A DNA stretch of 12,689 nt from an uncultured Roseburia sp. (GCA_910584215.1 CAJTYI010000088.1:1-12689), one strand, 5' to 3'; shown: positions 1 through 7,951, counted from the stretch's first letter. Translations and numbers: made by a program. Notes: generated by a model not told the origin, from the letters alone.

Positions 1-151
1 CCGCATTTACTTTGTGAAAAAGTTTAAATTATTAAAAATTTACGATAGAATAAATATGCAACACATAGGAATAATTATTCAGTCAAAACAACGGCTAATA
101 ACCTATACAATTATGGCATTTAGTAGTATCGATTTAGGAAAGATTATGACC

Positions 152-156
152 GGAGG
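152..156 (+). promoter_or_regulatory. Ribosome binding site fixing the HAD hydrolase start
   Basis: GGAGG lies 7 bases before the ATG at 164 and supports that start over the upstream in-frame GTG at 14. A sigma-A-like -10 (TACAAT, 106-111) lies upstream, but the matching -35 position (TCAAAA, 83-88) is poor, so I do not call a promoter there. Confidence 0.75.
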
Positions 157-163
157 AATACAA

Positions 164-946
164 ATGACAATATTGGCCTGCGACCTTGACAACACACTGA
201 TTTATTCTCGCAAGAGGGCGCTGCGTGCGCCGCATTACTGCGTAGAAATATATCGTGGAGAACCCATCACCTATATGACCGATGCGACTGCCGGGCTGCT
301 GAAAAAAGCAGCGGCGGCGGCGCTTTTTGTGCCGGTCACGACCCGCACTGTGGAGCAGTATCAGCGCATTTCATTTCCGATCCGACCGCCGTATGCGCTG
401 GTATGCAACGGCGGCATACTGCTTAAGGGGGAGACGGAGGTCGCCGAGTGGTATGAGGAGAGCAGGCGGCTCGCGCAAGTCGCGCACGGGCAGCTAGAGC
501 GGGCGGAAGAGCTTTTGTGCGCAGATTCGCACCGCAGCTTCGAGCTGCGCAGAGTGCGCGATTTATTTTTATTTACCAAAAGTGATAATCCGGGAGCCAC
601 GGTGGCATACTTAACAGAGCGGATGGACATGGACAGAGTGGAAGTTTGTGCCAACGGGTCCAAAATTTATGTGATGCCGGCCGGTCTGACGAAAGGACGG
701 GCTATCCGCCGGCTGAGGCAATATCTTCACGGTGCGGGGGAGGAGATTGGCGCTGTCATCGCCGCCGGCGACAGCATATTTGATGTTTCCATGCTCAAGG
801 AGGCCGATATCGGGTATGCGCCAGAGGAGCTTATGGCGTTCTGTGACCTGCCGCAAACGGTGCACATTTTGGACAGAGAGGACGGCGTTTTTTCGGATGA
901 AATGCTGCGCCGGATTACACAGATCGTTTACAAACATAAACGGTAA
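164..946 (+). CDS. HAD-superfamily hydrolase (phosphatase-like)
   Basis: A 260-residue soluble protein with the full set of HAD phosphatase motifs. Motif I is DLDNT at residues 7-11, with D7 the expected nucleophile and D9 the general acid/base. Motif II is in VTTRT (58-62), a basic residue for motif III is probably K178, and motif IV is GDSIFD (202-207). Together they predict a Mg-dependent phosphohydrolase with a cap domain between motifs II and III (about 80-170). Start: an in-frame GTG at position 14 would add 50 residues, but that stretch is AT-rich, lacks a ribosome site and does not look like protein. GGAGG at 152-156 lies 7 bases before the ATG at 164 and decides the start. The DLDxTLIYS opening recalls, from memory, HAD proteins in tellurite/stress (ter)-associated biosynthetic loci, so this may be the last gene of such an operon cut by the window edge. 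The substrate is unknown. A sigma-D promoter separates it from flgM, so it is probably not a flagellar gene. Confidence 0.88.
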   Translation: MTILACDLDNTLIYSRKRALRAPHYCVEIYRGEPITYMTDATAGLLKKAAAAALFVPVTTRTVEQYQRISFPIRPPYALVCNGGILLKGETEVAEWYEESRRLAQVAHGQLERAEELLCADSHRSFELRRVRDLFLFTKSDNPGATVAYLTERMDMDRVEVCANGSKIYVMPAGLTKGRAIRRLRQYLHGAGEEIGAVIAAGDSIFDVSMLKEADIGYAPEELMAFCDLPQTVHILDREDGVFSDEMLRRITQIVYKHKR

Positions 947-994
947 ATGCCCATGGATTGTGGCGTTGCGCCCGAAATAAATACATTTTCGCCC

Positions 995-1021
995 TAATGA
1001 AAAAAATAATTCATCCGATAT
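995..1021 (+). promoter_or_regulatory. Sigma-D (sigma-28) promoter for the flgM operon
   Basis: TAAT (995-998), a 15-base spacer, then TCCGATAT (1014-1021). The Bacillus sigma-D consensus is TAAA, about 15 bases, GCCGATAT, so the -10 matches 7 of 8 and the -35 matches 3 of 4. Transcription would start near 1028, leaving a leader of about 36 bases before flgM. The same TCCGATAT octamer recurs before flaG and before the flagellin gene at nearly the same spacing, which makes chance unlikely. Control of flgM by the sigma factor it inhibits is known in other bacteria. Confidence 0.8.
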
Positions 1022-1063
1022 AATCATCAGAAAAGTATTTCAAGGAAGAAAGGGGATGCCATA

Positions 1064-1345
1064 ATGCGTATAGATGCTTATAATCAGATTGCACAAATAT
1101 ACAAGTCTACAAAACCGGCAAAGGCGCAGAGGACAAAGGATGTCAGCGCAGAACGGGATGAAGTGCAGATTTCATCGTTTGGACGTGAATATCAGATTGC
1201 AAAACAGGCAGTGGCAAATGCTTCAGATATCAGGGAAGATAAAGTAGCAAATATTAAGGAAAGAGTCGACTCTGGTAATTATAGCGTGGATGTGAATGAT
1301 TTCGCGAACAAATTATTAGAAAAATACAATGCATCATTAGTATAA
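1064..1345 (+). CDS. flgM: Anti-sigma-28 (anti-sigma-D) factor FlgM
   Basis: A 93-residue cytoplasmic protein that binds and inhibits the flagellar sigma factor until the hook-basal body is complete. It has the family layout: a loosely ordered N-terminus, the DEVQISSFG motif (32-40), then the C-terminal sigma-binding helices with DIREDKVANIKERV (55-68), GNYSVD (71-76) and a final KLLEKY helix. Length is typical. The start is the ATG at 1064, with AAGGGG (1050-1055) 8 bases upstream. It is the first gene after a sigma-D promoter, so it probably sits in a negative feedback loop. flgN follows 18 bases after the stop. Confidence 0.95.
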   Translation: MRIDAYNQIAQIYKSTKPAKAQRTKDVSAERDEVQISSFGREYQIAKQAVANASDIREDKVANIKERVDSGNYSVDVNDFANKLLEKYNASLV

Positions 1346-1363
1346 GATGAAAGAGGACAGATT

Positions 1364-1876
1364 GTGGCAAGTTTGATGGAGGAGCTTTTAACGGCTTTAA
1401 AAGAGGAAGAAGACAGATACGTTGCATTGATTGATTTGGCGGCAGAGAAGAAAGAGGCGATTATCAAAGCCGATCTGCCCAAATTAGACGAGATTAACAT
1501 CAGGGAGGAGCGTATCACGAGCGATATTCTAAACCTCTCCCACAAACGGGCGGGCGTGCTTGGGGATATGGCCACCGTTCTCGGGAAAAACCCGGCGGAC
1601 ATGGATATTACCAAGTTGATCGGCTATTTAAACAGCCAGCCGGTGGAGCAGGAGAAGCTGATTCGCCAACGCGACAGCCTGCTTGCGGCGGGCAGTAAAA
1701 TGCACGAGGCCAATCAGCAGAATCAGATTCTTTTACAACAGGCATTGGAAATGGTAGAGTTTGACCTTACCTTGCTAAGAAGCATGAAGCAGGCACCGGA
1801 GACTGCCAACTATGACAAGAACGCTTACAATACGGGGGCGTTGCTTGGCAGCAGCGGCTTCGACGCAAAACAATAG
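1364..1876 (+). CDS. flgN: Flagellar export chaperone FlgN
   Basis: A 170-residue, almost wholly helical protein with no signal peptide or membrane segment. In other bacteria FlgN binds the C-termini of FlgK and FlgL in the cytoplasm and delivers them to the flagellar export gate. Typical here are the early acidic helix (MEELLTALKEEEDRYVAL), a central E/K/R-rich coiled coil and a Q/L-rich later helix (about 115-140). The tail (about 145-170) is low-complexity and rich in N, G and S. The start is GTG at 1364, with AAGAGGA (1351-1357) as ribosome site. Its position right before two flgK genes and flgL fits the chaperone role. The family is divergent in sequence, so the call rests on context as well as composition. 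Confidence 0.88.
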   Translation: MASLMEELLTALKEEEDRYVALIDLAAEKKEAIIKADLPKLDEINIREERITSDILNLSHKRAGVLGDMATVLGKNPADMDITKLIGYLNSQPVEQEKLIRQRDSLLAAGSKMHEANQQNQILLQQALEMVEFDLTLLRSMKQAPETANYDKNAYNTGALLGSSGFDAKQ

Positions 1877-1905
1877 CACATGAATAAAGCAGGGAGGACA
1901 ATACC

Positions 1906-3663
1906 GTGGCAAATGGTTTTGGAAGTTTATTTATCGGCGTAGCAGGCCTTCAGACCAGTCAGAACGGTCTGAATATTACCTCGAACAATTTAGCAAACGT
2001 AGACACGAAAGGCTATGTGCGCCAGAGAGTTTTTCAGACAGATCGCAATTATATCGTCTTTGATACTACGGCAGCGGTCAGTAAGCAGCAGTCCGGTTTG
2101 GGCGTGCAGATCGGTGACGTGTTACATACCAGAGACGTCTTTTTGGATAAATCTTACCGTGCTACTTATGCGAGGCAGGAGTTTTATCAGACAACCTATG
2201 AGGCAATCAATGAGGTGGAGAATTATTTCCAGGAGCTTGAGGGCATGGCGTTTCAGGACGCCTTAGAGGACTTCTGGGTCTCTTTTGCAGAGTTGTCGAA
2301 AGCGCCGGATGAGGGTATTTATCAGAATCTGGTCGTACAAAAAGCTCAGCTTTTCTTGAGTAGGGCGTCCGCAGTATATCAGGGACTGCAGGATTACCAG
2401 TATACAGTTAATACACAGATCAGCGATGATATCGATCGTATCAATGAGATCGGTAAGACAATCTTTGACCTAAATGAGCAGATTTTAAAAATAGAAGCGC
2501 CCGGCATTGAGACGGCGATGACGCTGCGTGATGCCAGAGATCAGCTTTTGGATGAACTCTCCGGTCTGGTGGATGTCTCCTATCATGAGACCTCAGACGG
2601 TATTTTAAAAATCAGCATCGAGGGTACAGAGTTTATCAATGAGGCGCGTTTTAATGAGGTTGGGCAGTACCGTGACCCCGTGAGCGGCTTTGTGACACCG
2701 TATTGGCCGCATCTTTCTGATGAGAACAGAGGCGAATATACCTATATGTTCAATTTTAAGAGAGATATCTCACCCGAGAATCAAAATGACAAGGGCGGAT
2801 TAAAGGCATTGATTCTGGCGCGCGGAGACAAACTGGCAAACTATTCGGATGTGGAAGACATGGACAGGGACGTGTACAATGACACCACTGCAATGTCTGT
2901 CATGCTGCGTGCAGAGTCACAGCTAGATCAGTTGATTCACAAGATTGTCACCGGCATCAACGATATATTTGCGCCGAATACGGAGGCATCCAACCTCATC
3001 GAGGATTGGGATGCGGACGGCACTAAGACTGTGCGTGATTCCAAGGGCAATGAGATCATTATCCGGCGTGATACCAAGCTGCTCGACGCCGAGAATTGTC
3101 CGGTTGGTTCAGACCGCACCCTACCGCCGCGCGAATTGTTTACCCGCATCGGCTGTGAGCGCTATACGGAAGTTACGGATGAAGACGGCAACACATATTA
3201 CTTATACAATGAAGAGGATTTGAATGACACGACCAAGATGTACACCTTGCAGAGCATTAGTATCAACGAAGATCTAAAGCTAGACCAATCGCTGATGCCG
3301 CATCTGACGCAGGATCAGAATCAAAAGATGGTAGATCAGGATATGGCGGAGGCGTTAGTGGAGTTGTGGGAGAAGCTTGACTATAACTTAAACCCCAATG
3401 ATCTGCGCGGGATTAATTTCAAGACATATTATCAGAGCATGGTTGACGAGATGGCGGTGTTTGGCGATATTTATGGATCGACCGGAGATAGCCTAGAGGG
3501 AACCGTTCTCGCGATCGACAACGCCAGACAGCGGGTGGTGGGCGTCTCCTCCGACGAGGAGCTCGTGAGCATGATTAAGTTCCAAAATGCTTACAACGCA
3601 TCCAGCCGTTTTATCAATGTAATTAACGAGATGATAGAAACCCTGATTACGCAGCTGGGATAA
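1906..3663 (+). CDS. flgK: Hook-filament junction protein FlgK (copy 1)
   Basis: A 585-residue exported flagellar axial protein (HAP1). Both family ends are present: the N-terminal rod/hook motif with LQTSQNGLNITSNNLANVDT then KGYVRQR (about 15-42), and the C-terminal helix with SDEELVSMIKFQNAYNAS (about 549-566) ending in LITQLG. The first 250 residues are helical D1-type sequence, and the middle (about 240-480) is the variable outer domain. The start is GTG at 1906, with GGGAGG (1892-1897) 8 bases before it. A second, divergent FlgK gene follows after 23 bases. The variable region contains two cysteines (in AENCPVG and IGCERY), which is uncommon for flagellar axial proteins. There is no signal peptide, as expected for the flagellar type III route. 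Confidence 0.95.
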   Translation: MANGFGSLFIGVAGLQTSQNGLNITSNNLANVDTKGYVRQRVFQTDRNYIVFDTTAAVSKQQSGLGVQIGDVLHTRDVFLDKSYRATYARQEFYQTTYEAINEVENYFQELEGMAFQDALEDFWVSFAELSKAPDEGIYQNLVVQKAQLFLSRASAVYQGLQDYQYTVNTQISDDIDRINEIGKTIFDLNEQILKIEAPGIETAMTLRDARDQLLDELSGLVDVSYHETSDGILKISIEGTEFINEARFNEVGQYRDPVSGFVTPYWPHLSDENRGEYTYMFNFKRDISPENQNDKGGLKALILARGDKLANYSDVEDMDRDVYNDTTAMSVMLRAESQLDQLIHKIVTGINDIFAPNTEASNLIEDWDADGTKTVRDSKGNEIIIRRDTKLLDAENCPVGSDRTLPPRELFTRIGCERYTEVTDEDGNTYYLYNEEDLNDTTKMYTLQSISINEDLKLDQSLMPHLTQDQNQKMVDQDMAEALVELWEKLDYNLNPNDLRGINFKTYYQSMVDEMAVFGDIYGSTGDSLEGTVLAIDNARQRVVGVSSDEELVSMIKFQNAYNASSRFINVINEMIETLITQLG

Positions 3664-3686
3664 GGTAGAGTAGGGAGGAATAATAT

Positions 3687-5516
3687 ATGCCATCAACATT
3701 TTTTGGATTGACAATTGCCGCATCCGGTATGAACGCATATCAGGTTGCATTAAATACAAGCGCACAAAATATATCCAATTCCCAGACGGTGGGATACAGC
3801 AGGCAGCAGGCCAACCGTGTCGCTTCCGATGCGCTGCGCGCGCATGCAGCATACGGTTCAATGGGGACCGGTGTCACGACTACCTCAATCAAGCAGGTGC
3901 GCAATCTCTATTATGATGAAAAATATTGGTATAATCAGTCATCGCTCGGCTTGTACGAGACGAGATTAGAATACTTAATGCAGATTGAAAATTATTTTAT
4001 TGATGATGAGGATAAAACACAGGAAGGTTTTACCACCATTTTGGGGGATATGTTCAATAATCTGGACAGCTTGGGCGATGGCGCGGGCGATGTCAGCACC
4101 AGACAACAGTTTATCGGCAGCGCTCAGAAGCTTTGCGCCTATTTTAACAGTGTGGCTAACGGATTGAGCGACATCCAGAACAGCGCCAACGAGGAGATCA
4201 AGTCCACGGTGGAGAACATTAACTCAATTGCGGAAAAGATTGCTCTGTTGAATCAGCAGATCAATGTCATTGAAGTGCAGGGCGGTTATGCCAATGAGCT
4301 GCGCGACCAGAGGGCGCTGCTCGTAGACGAGTTGTCCAAAATCGTTCCGATTGAGGCAAAGGAGGCGCCGGTCACCAATTCCAACTATCCGGACATGAAG
4401 ACGGGAGGTTCCTACTACACGGTAAAGATCGATGGCCAGGTGCTGGTGGACACCTTTGAGTACAACACATTGGTCTGTGTCGCGAGAGAAAATAAGATCA
4501 ATCAGAGTGACAATGACGGGCTGTATCAGATTAAGTGGGAGAAGACCGGCAATTCATTCTACGCGGGTAATCCGGGTATGTCAGGTTCCCTGAAAGCGCT
4601 GTTTGATATCCGCGACGGCAATAACGGCGAGAATTTCCGCGGCGTGGCGCGTGTGGAGGACGGCAGTACAATAAAAGTTGTAAGTCCTTCGCTCGACACG
4701 GTGGAGCTGATGACGATGCCGGAGCGCGGCCTATTGACGATCAATGGTAGGGATTACAAATATGACGGCTTTACGATCGAAAAAGACGAGGACGGCAATG
4801 TGGTTTCCTACACCTTTAATTTGGAGGAAGGACTTTCGGTGGAGGAGCGTACGAAAGTGGACGGCATGAGAGCACAGATCGGTTCTTCCGTTGACTCGAT
4901 GGGTATACCGTATTACATGGCACAGATGAATACGTTTTTGCGCTCATTCTGTGAGAAATTTAATGATATCCTCAAAAAGGGAGAGGATTTGGATGGTGTA
5001 GCGACTGACTATTACGCATTTTTTACTGCGGCGGATGGTGTCACCGGCGAGGAACATGTTTTTGGCGAGGAGGCGACCGACTGCAACAAGGACAGTTACT
5101 ATAAGCTGACGGCCCTGAACATTTGTGTTTCCAGCGTTGTCACCAAGAATCCGGCAAAGCTCGGCACGACGGTGCATGACCTTGAGAGTATCGGTGTAGA
5201 TGCCTATGATATTATCGATGAGTTGGAGAAATTAAAGAATGGCGTGGTGCTTTACCGCGGCGGTACGGCGGAAGACTTCCTCAAATGTATCACCTCTGAT
5301 ATCTCGGTGGATGCGCAGGAGTCCGATATTTTTTACACAAATTATCTCAACATCACCAACGCGATTCAGACACAGCGTATGTCGATCTCCGGCGTAGACC
5401 AGGACGAGGAGGCGTTGGACCTGATTAAGTTCCAGAACGCGTACAATTTGTCATCCAAGATGATCTCGGTCATGGCGGAAGTCTATGACAGGCTGATCAC
5501 TCAGACCGGCGTTTAA
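3687..5516 (+). CDS. flgK: Second FlgK paralogue (hook-filament junction protein)
   Basis: A 609-residue flagellar axial protein of the FlgK family. The N-terminal motif is IAASGMNAYQVALNTSAQN (about 9-27) followed by ISNSQTVGYSRQQ. The C-terminus has EEALDLIKFQNAYNLSSKM (about 574-592) and ends LITQTGV. It clearly shares the family framework with the gene just upstream (both carry IKFQNAYN near the C-terminus), but the middle regions do not visibly match, so this is an old or diversified duplication, not a recent copy. GGGAGG (3673-3678) lies 8 bases before the ATG. Six cysteines are visible (in KLCAY, LVCVA, SFCEK, TDCNK, NICVS, LKCIT), which is unusual for an exported filament-type subunit. 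The two copies may form separate layers of the junction or replace each other. That is inference. Confidence 0.92.
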   Translation: MPSTFFGLTIAASGMNAYQVALNTSAQNISNSQTVGYSRQQANRVASDALRAHAAYGSMGTGVTTTSIKQVRNLYYDEKYWYNQSSLGLYETRLEYLMQIENYFIDDEDKTQEGFTTILGDMFNNLDSLGDGAGDVSTRQQFIGSAQKLCAYFNSVANGLSDIQNSANEEIKSTVENINSIAEKIALLNQQINVIEVQGGYANELRDQRALLVDELSKIVPIEAKEAPVTNSNYPDMKTGGSYYTVKIDGQVLVDTFEYNTLVCVARENKINQSDNDGLYQIKWEKTGNSFYAGNPGMSGSLKALFDIRDGNNGENFRGVARVEDGSTIKVVSPSLDTVELMTMPERGLLTINGRDYKYDGFTIEKDEDGNVVSYTFNLEEGLSVEERTKVDGMRAQIGSSVDSMGIPYYMAQMNTFLRSFCEKFNDILKKGEDLDGVATDYYAFFTAADGVTGEEHVFGEEATDCNKDSYYKLTALNICVSSVVTKNPAKLGTTVHDLESIGVDAYDIIDELEKLKNGVVLYRGGTAEDFLKCITSDISVDAQESDIFYTNYLNITNAIQTQRMSISGVDQDEEALDLIKFQNAYNLSSKMISVMAEVYDRLITQTGV

Positions 5517-5542
5517 AGCATAAATAGAATGGAGGTTTTACG

Positions 5543-7078
5543 ATGCGTATTACAAATAATATGATTTTGCACAATACATCCAGCAATATCAACGGAAATA
5601 AGATCAACGTAGACAAGATGAATAACCAGATGTCCTCCGAGAAGAAGATTCAGAGGCCGTCCGAGGACCCGGTGATTGCCATCCGCTCCCTGCGCCTGCG
5701 CAGTGCGTTAAGCGAAATCAATCAGTATTATACCAGAAATATTCCTGATGCCGAGTCATGGCTGGAGGTTACGGAGACCGCGATCACCAATATGGAAAAG
5801 ACGGTTGCCGCCGTGAGAGATCAGTGTGTGGCCGGTACAAACGATCCGCTGACCGATGAGGACCGCAGCACGATCTTAGAGCAGATGAATAAGCTGCGTG
5901 AGCAGGCGTATGCGGAAGGCAACGCCGATTATGCGGGAAGAAGCGTATTCACCGGTTTTCATACCGACCAGAAGCTGACTTTTATGACAGAAGACAAAAA
6001 GACCAAGTATGAGATCACACAGAAGTTATCGTATAAAAATATTGAAGAGTTCCGTTATCACAGCGGTGACGTGACGATGCCGAACACGGCGGACGAGGTG
6101 GAGAACAATCCGATTTCCGATCCGGACGAGGCGGTATTTCAGAGGCTTCGCTTAAGCTATAACAAAGTGGACGCTGACATCACGATCAATTATACACAGC
6201 CCGGCATTGACGGCGCAACGGGAGAGCCGGTCGTCAATGAAGTGGCGCTGACGCCGACCGTGTATGAGCGTTATTCTGACTGGGCGGCAGCCAACGGCGG
6301 CACCTATGCGATTCCCGACGGAGAGGCAGTTTTCATTCAGGAGACGGGTGAGCTGATTTTCAGCGACAGTCTGGCGGCATCGCTAAAGGGCGACAAATCA
6401 GAAATCACGATCGAATATTCCAAGACCGGATTTTCCAAAGGCGAGGTGCGCCCGGAGTATTACTATGACTGTAAAAATGTCACAGACCCGGCCAATCCGA
6501 TCACATACACAAAGTTTGACGAGAACGGCAAAGAGATCTATCAGGATATTAATTACCGTATATCCGGCAGCCAGACGTTAAATGTCAACACCAGCGCGTC
6601 CGATGTTTTTGACGCTAATCTGGGCAGAGACATGGACGAGATGATCATTGCGGTGGAGCGCGGGATTAATGCTGCCAAGAAGGTAAGCGACTTAAAAGAA
6701 ATGGCGAAGATGGAGGAGTATTCCTCACCGGAATCCCAGGCGAAGCTCAAAAAGTGGATTGCTGCGGCTGAGAAAGAGAGCGCCTACGCAGATGCTAACA
6801 TACAAAAACTCTACAATTCCTACATCGGTAAATGCGATACCTATTTGAATAAAATAAATCTTGCTTTAACGACTGTGGGAACAAAGGGAGACACGTTAGA
6901 GCTGGTTAAAGGGCGCATGGCAAATGAAAAAACTTCTATGGAGGGACTGCTCTCAACCAATGAGGACAGAGAGCTTTCCGATATCATCATCGACTATACG
7001 GCTGCATACAATGCATATCAGGCGTCATTGCAGGCGGGAGCAAAAGTAAACCAGAATACCTTGTTAAATTATATTTAA
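5543..7078 (+). CDS. flgL: Hook-filament junction protein FlgL (HAP3), enlarged
   Basis: A 511-residue axial protein of the flagellin/FlgL family. The N-terminal D0/D1 helix begins MRITNNMILHNTSSNI and has the family motif QRPSEDPVIAIRSL (37-50). GRSVFTG (132-138) marks the end of the first D1 block. A return strand motif, YRISGSQTLNVN (338-349), precedes the second block, and the C-terminal helix (about 470-511) ends NQNTLLNYI. Typical FlgL is near 300 residues. The extra length lies between about 140 and 335 and is rich in acidic residues, Y and T, as for a surface-exposed beta domain. GGAGG (5531-5535) lies 7 bases before the ATG. Export is probably FlgN-assisted. Three cysteines are visible (residues 95, 310 and 431). 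Confidence 0.93.
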   Translation: MRITNNMILHNTSSNINGNKINVDKMNNQMSSEKKIQRPSEDPVIAIRSLRLRSALSEINQYYTRNIPDAESWLEVTETAITNMEKTVAAVRDQCVAGTNDPLTDEDRSTILEQMNKLREQAYAEGNADYAGRSVFTGFHTDQKLTFMTEDKKTKYEITQKLSYKNIEEFRYHSGDVTMPNTADEVENNPISDPDEAVFQRLRLSYNKVDADITINYTQPGIDGATGEPVVNEVALTPTVYERYSDWAAANGGTYAIPDGEAVFIQETGELIFSDSLAASLKGDKSEITIEYSKTGFSKGEVRPEYYYDCKNVTDPANPITYTKFDENGKEIYQDINYRISGSQTLNVNTSASDVFDANLGRDMDEMIIAVERGINAAKKVSDLKEMAKMEEYSSPESQAKLKKWIAAAEKESAYADANIQKLYNSYIGKCDTYLNKINLALTTVGTKGDTLELVKGRMANEKTSMEGLLSTNEDRELSDIIIDYTAAYNAYQASLQAGAKVNQNTLLNYI

Positions 7079-7146
7079 ATCGAAGCGAATAGCGCAGAAT
7101 GAACGAAATATATGGATGCACAAGGGTGGGCGACAGGGAGGACAGA

Positions 7147-7605
7147 ATGAAAGCGAATACGAGATTGTTTGGTGAGATCGATATCGCGGACGAAAAGATT
7201 ATTACACTTGAGTCCGGTATGATTGGATTTCCGGAGCTGCAAAAATTTACATTGATTTATGACGAGGAGAAAAATGATTCATTGATTCGCTGGTTTCAGT
7301 CCATGGATGATCCGCAGGTGGCATTTCCGGTGATTGAGCCGAGCCGGCTGTTTCCCAGCTACTCTCCGACCGTCGATAACAGTATGTTGGAATCGTTAGG
7401 AGAGATGAAAGACGAGAGCGTCTATCTGCTCAACACGATCACGGTTCCGAAGGATATTGAAAAGATGGCCGTCAACTTAAAAGCGCCCATCATCATCAAC
7501 ACTGATACCCGCAAAGGCTGCCAGCTGATTGTGGAGGATGACTATCCGGTGAAGCGTCCGATTTACCGGCTTTTGAAAGAGAAAAAAGAAAAGGCGGGTG
7601 AATAG
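7147..7605 (+). CDS. fliW: Flagellar assembly factor FliW
   Basis: A 152-residue cytoplasmic protein. In B. subtilis FliW binds either flagellin or CsrA. When flagellin has been exported, free FliW sequesters CsrA and relieves repression of flagellin translation. Family features seen: an N-terminal FGEIDI segment (8-13), the hallmark LESGMIGFPE (21-30), a central DPQVAFPVIEP (about 54-64), and LNTITVP and LKAPIIIN (about 95-118). Length is typical. The start is the ATG at 7147 with GGAGG at 7137-7141. An in-frame ATG at 7099 would add 16 residues, but it has no ribosome site and the extension does not look conserved. csrA begins 1 base after the stop, so translational coupling is likely. Confidence 0.95.
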   Translation: MKANTRLFGEIDIADEKIITLESGMIGFPELQKFTLIYDEEKNDSLIRWFQSMDDPQVAFPVIEPSRLFPSYSPTVDNSMLESLGEMKDESVYLLNTITVPKDIEKMAVNLKAPIIINTDTRKGCQLIVEDDYPVKRPIYRLLKEKKEKAGE

Positions 7606-7606
7606 T

Positions 7607-7822
7607 ATGCTGGCATTGACGAGAAAAAAGGGAGAGTCTCTAGTAATCAACAACAACATTGAAGTTACCGTGCTCGAGATTCGGGGCGATCAGATCAAGC
7701 TCGGAATCAGCGCGCCCAAGGAAGTTCCTGTTTACCGCAAAGAACTTTACGTTCAAATTCAAGAAGAGAATAAAAACGCTCTGGATGCGGAGGCGTTTGA
7801 GGCTTTGAAGAATTTTTTATAA
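7607..7822 (+). CDS. csrA: Translational regulator CsrA
   Basis: A 71-residue RNA-binding protein of the CsrA/RsmA family, which dimerises and binds ANGGA motifs, often over a Shine-Dalgarno sequence, to block ribosomes. It opens with the canonical MLALTRKKGES. R6 and R44, the arginines known to contact RNA in the family, are both present (R44 in VPVYRKE), as is GISAP (33-37). The start is the ATG at 7607, because the family begins ML(V/A)LTR. A GTG 9 bases upstream would add three residues and overlap the fliW stop. The ribosome site is imperfect (GGCGGG, 7593-7598), consistent with coupling to fliW. Its predicted target in this window is the flagellin leader at 12193-12224. Confidence 0.97.
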   Translation: MLALTRKKGESLVINNNIEVTVLEIRGDQIKLGISAPKEVPVYRKELYVQIQEENKNALDAEAFEALKNFL

Positions 7823-7848
7823 TTTCCATCTCTGCAAGAAGTTTCATA

Positions 7849-7864
7849 CTTTCATAGATGAAAG
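7849..7864. repeat. Perfect inverted repeat before the flaG promoter
   Basis: CTTTCAT-AG-ATGAAAG: two 7-base arms around a 2-base centre. It ends 2 bases before the -35 element of the flaG sigma-D promoter. It is not followed by a T-tract, so it does not look like a terminator. The near-continuous symmetry and its position suggest an operator. No regulator can be named from the sequence. Confidence 0.55.
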
Positions 7865-7866
7865 GT

Positions 7867-7892
7867 TAAGTTCATATATAATGTTCCGATAT
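7867..7892 (+). promoter_or_regulatory. Sigma-D promoter for flaG-fliD
   Basis: TAAG (7867-7870), a 14-base spacer, then TCCGATAT (7885-7892). TTAA at 7866-7869 with a 15-base spacer is an alternative -35. The -10 octamer is identical to those before flgM and the flagellin gene. Transcription would start near 7899, giving a leader of about 50 bases before flaG. Confidence 0.75.
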
Positions 7893-7922
7893 ATAAAAAT
7901 AGGAAAGTATATACGGGAACAT
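7881..7922. repeat. Interrupted palindrome overlapping the flaG -10
   Basis: ATGTTCC (7881-7887) pairs with GGAACAT (7916-7922), and inside that TATATA (7890-7895) pairs with TATATA (7908-7913), separated by a 2x2 mismatch and a 12-base loop. The left arm contains most of the sigma-D -10 element. In read-through RNA from csrA it would form a stem followed by a short T-run (TTTTG), possibly a weak terminator or processing site. RNA starting from the flaG promoter would carry only the right half and could not form it. Confidence 0.5.
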
Positions 7923-7951
7923 TTTGTAATATCACATGGAGGTGGTTGAAA

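Noticed and set aside
14..163. Extended N-terminus of the HAD protein from GTG at 14, or a separate small gene
   Set aside because: AT-rich, no ribosome site, no family-like sequence; the GGAGG at 152-156 supports the ATG at 164.
803..810. Exact GCCGATAT sigma-D -10 octamer inside the HAD gene
   Set aside because: No TAAA-like -35 at 14-16 bases upstream (that position reads TGTT or similar), and it encodes conserved HAD residues EADI.
611..1027. 138-codon open frame on the minus strand over the HAD gene end and the flgM promoter
   Set aside because: It overlaps the well-supported HAD gene and a sigma-D promoter, and resembles no family.
6977..6984. TCCGATAT octamer inside flgL (with a similar one near 5330 in the second flgK)
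   Set aside because: The -35 position has at most a half match, and both lie within coding sequence for conserved C-terminal segments.
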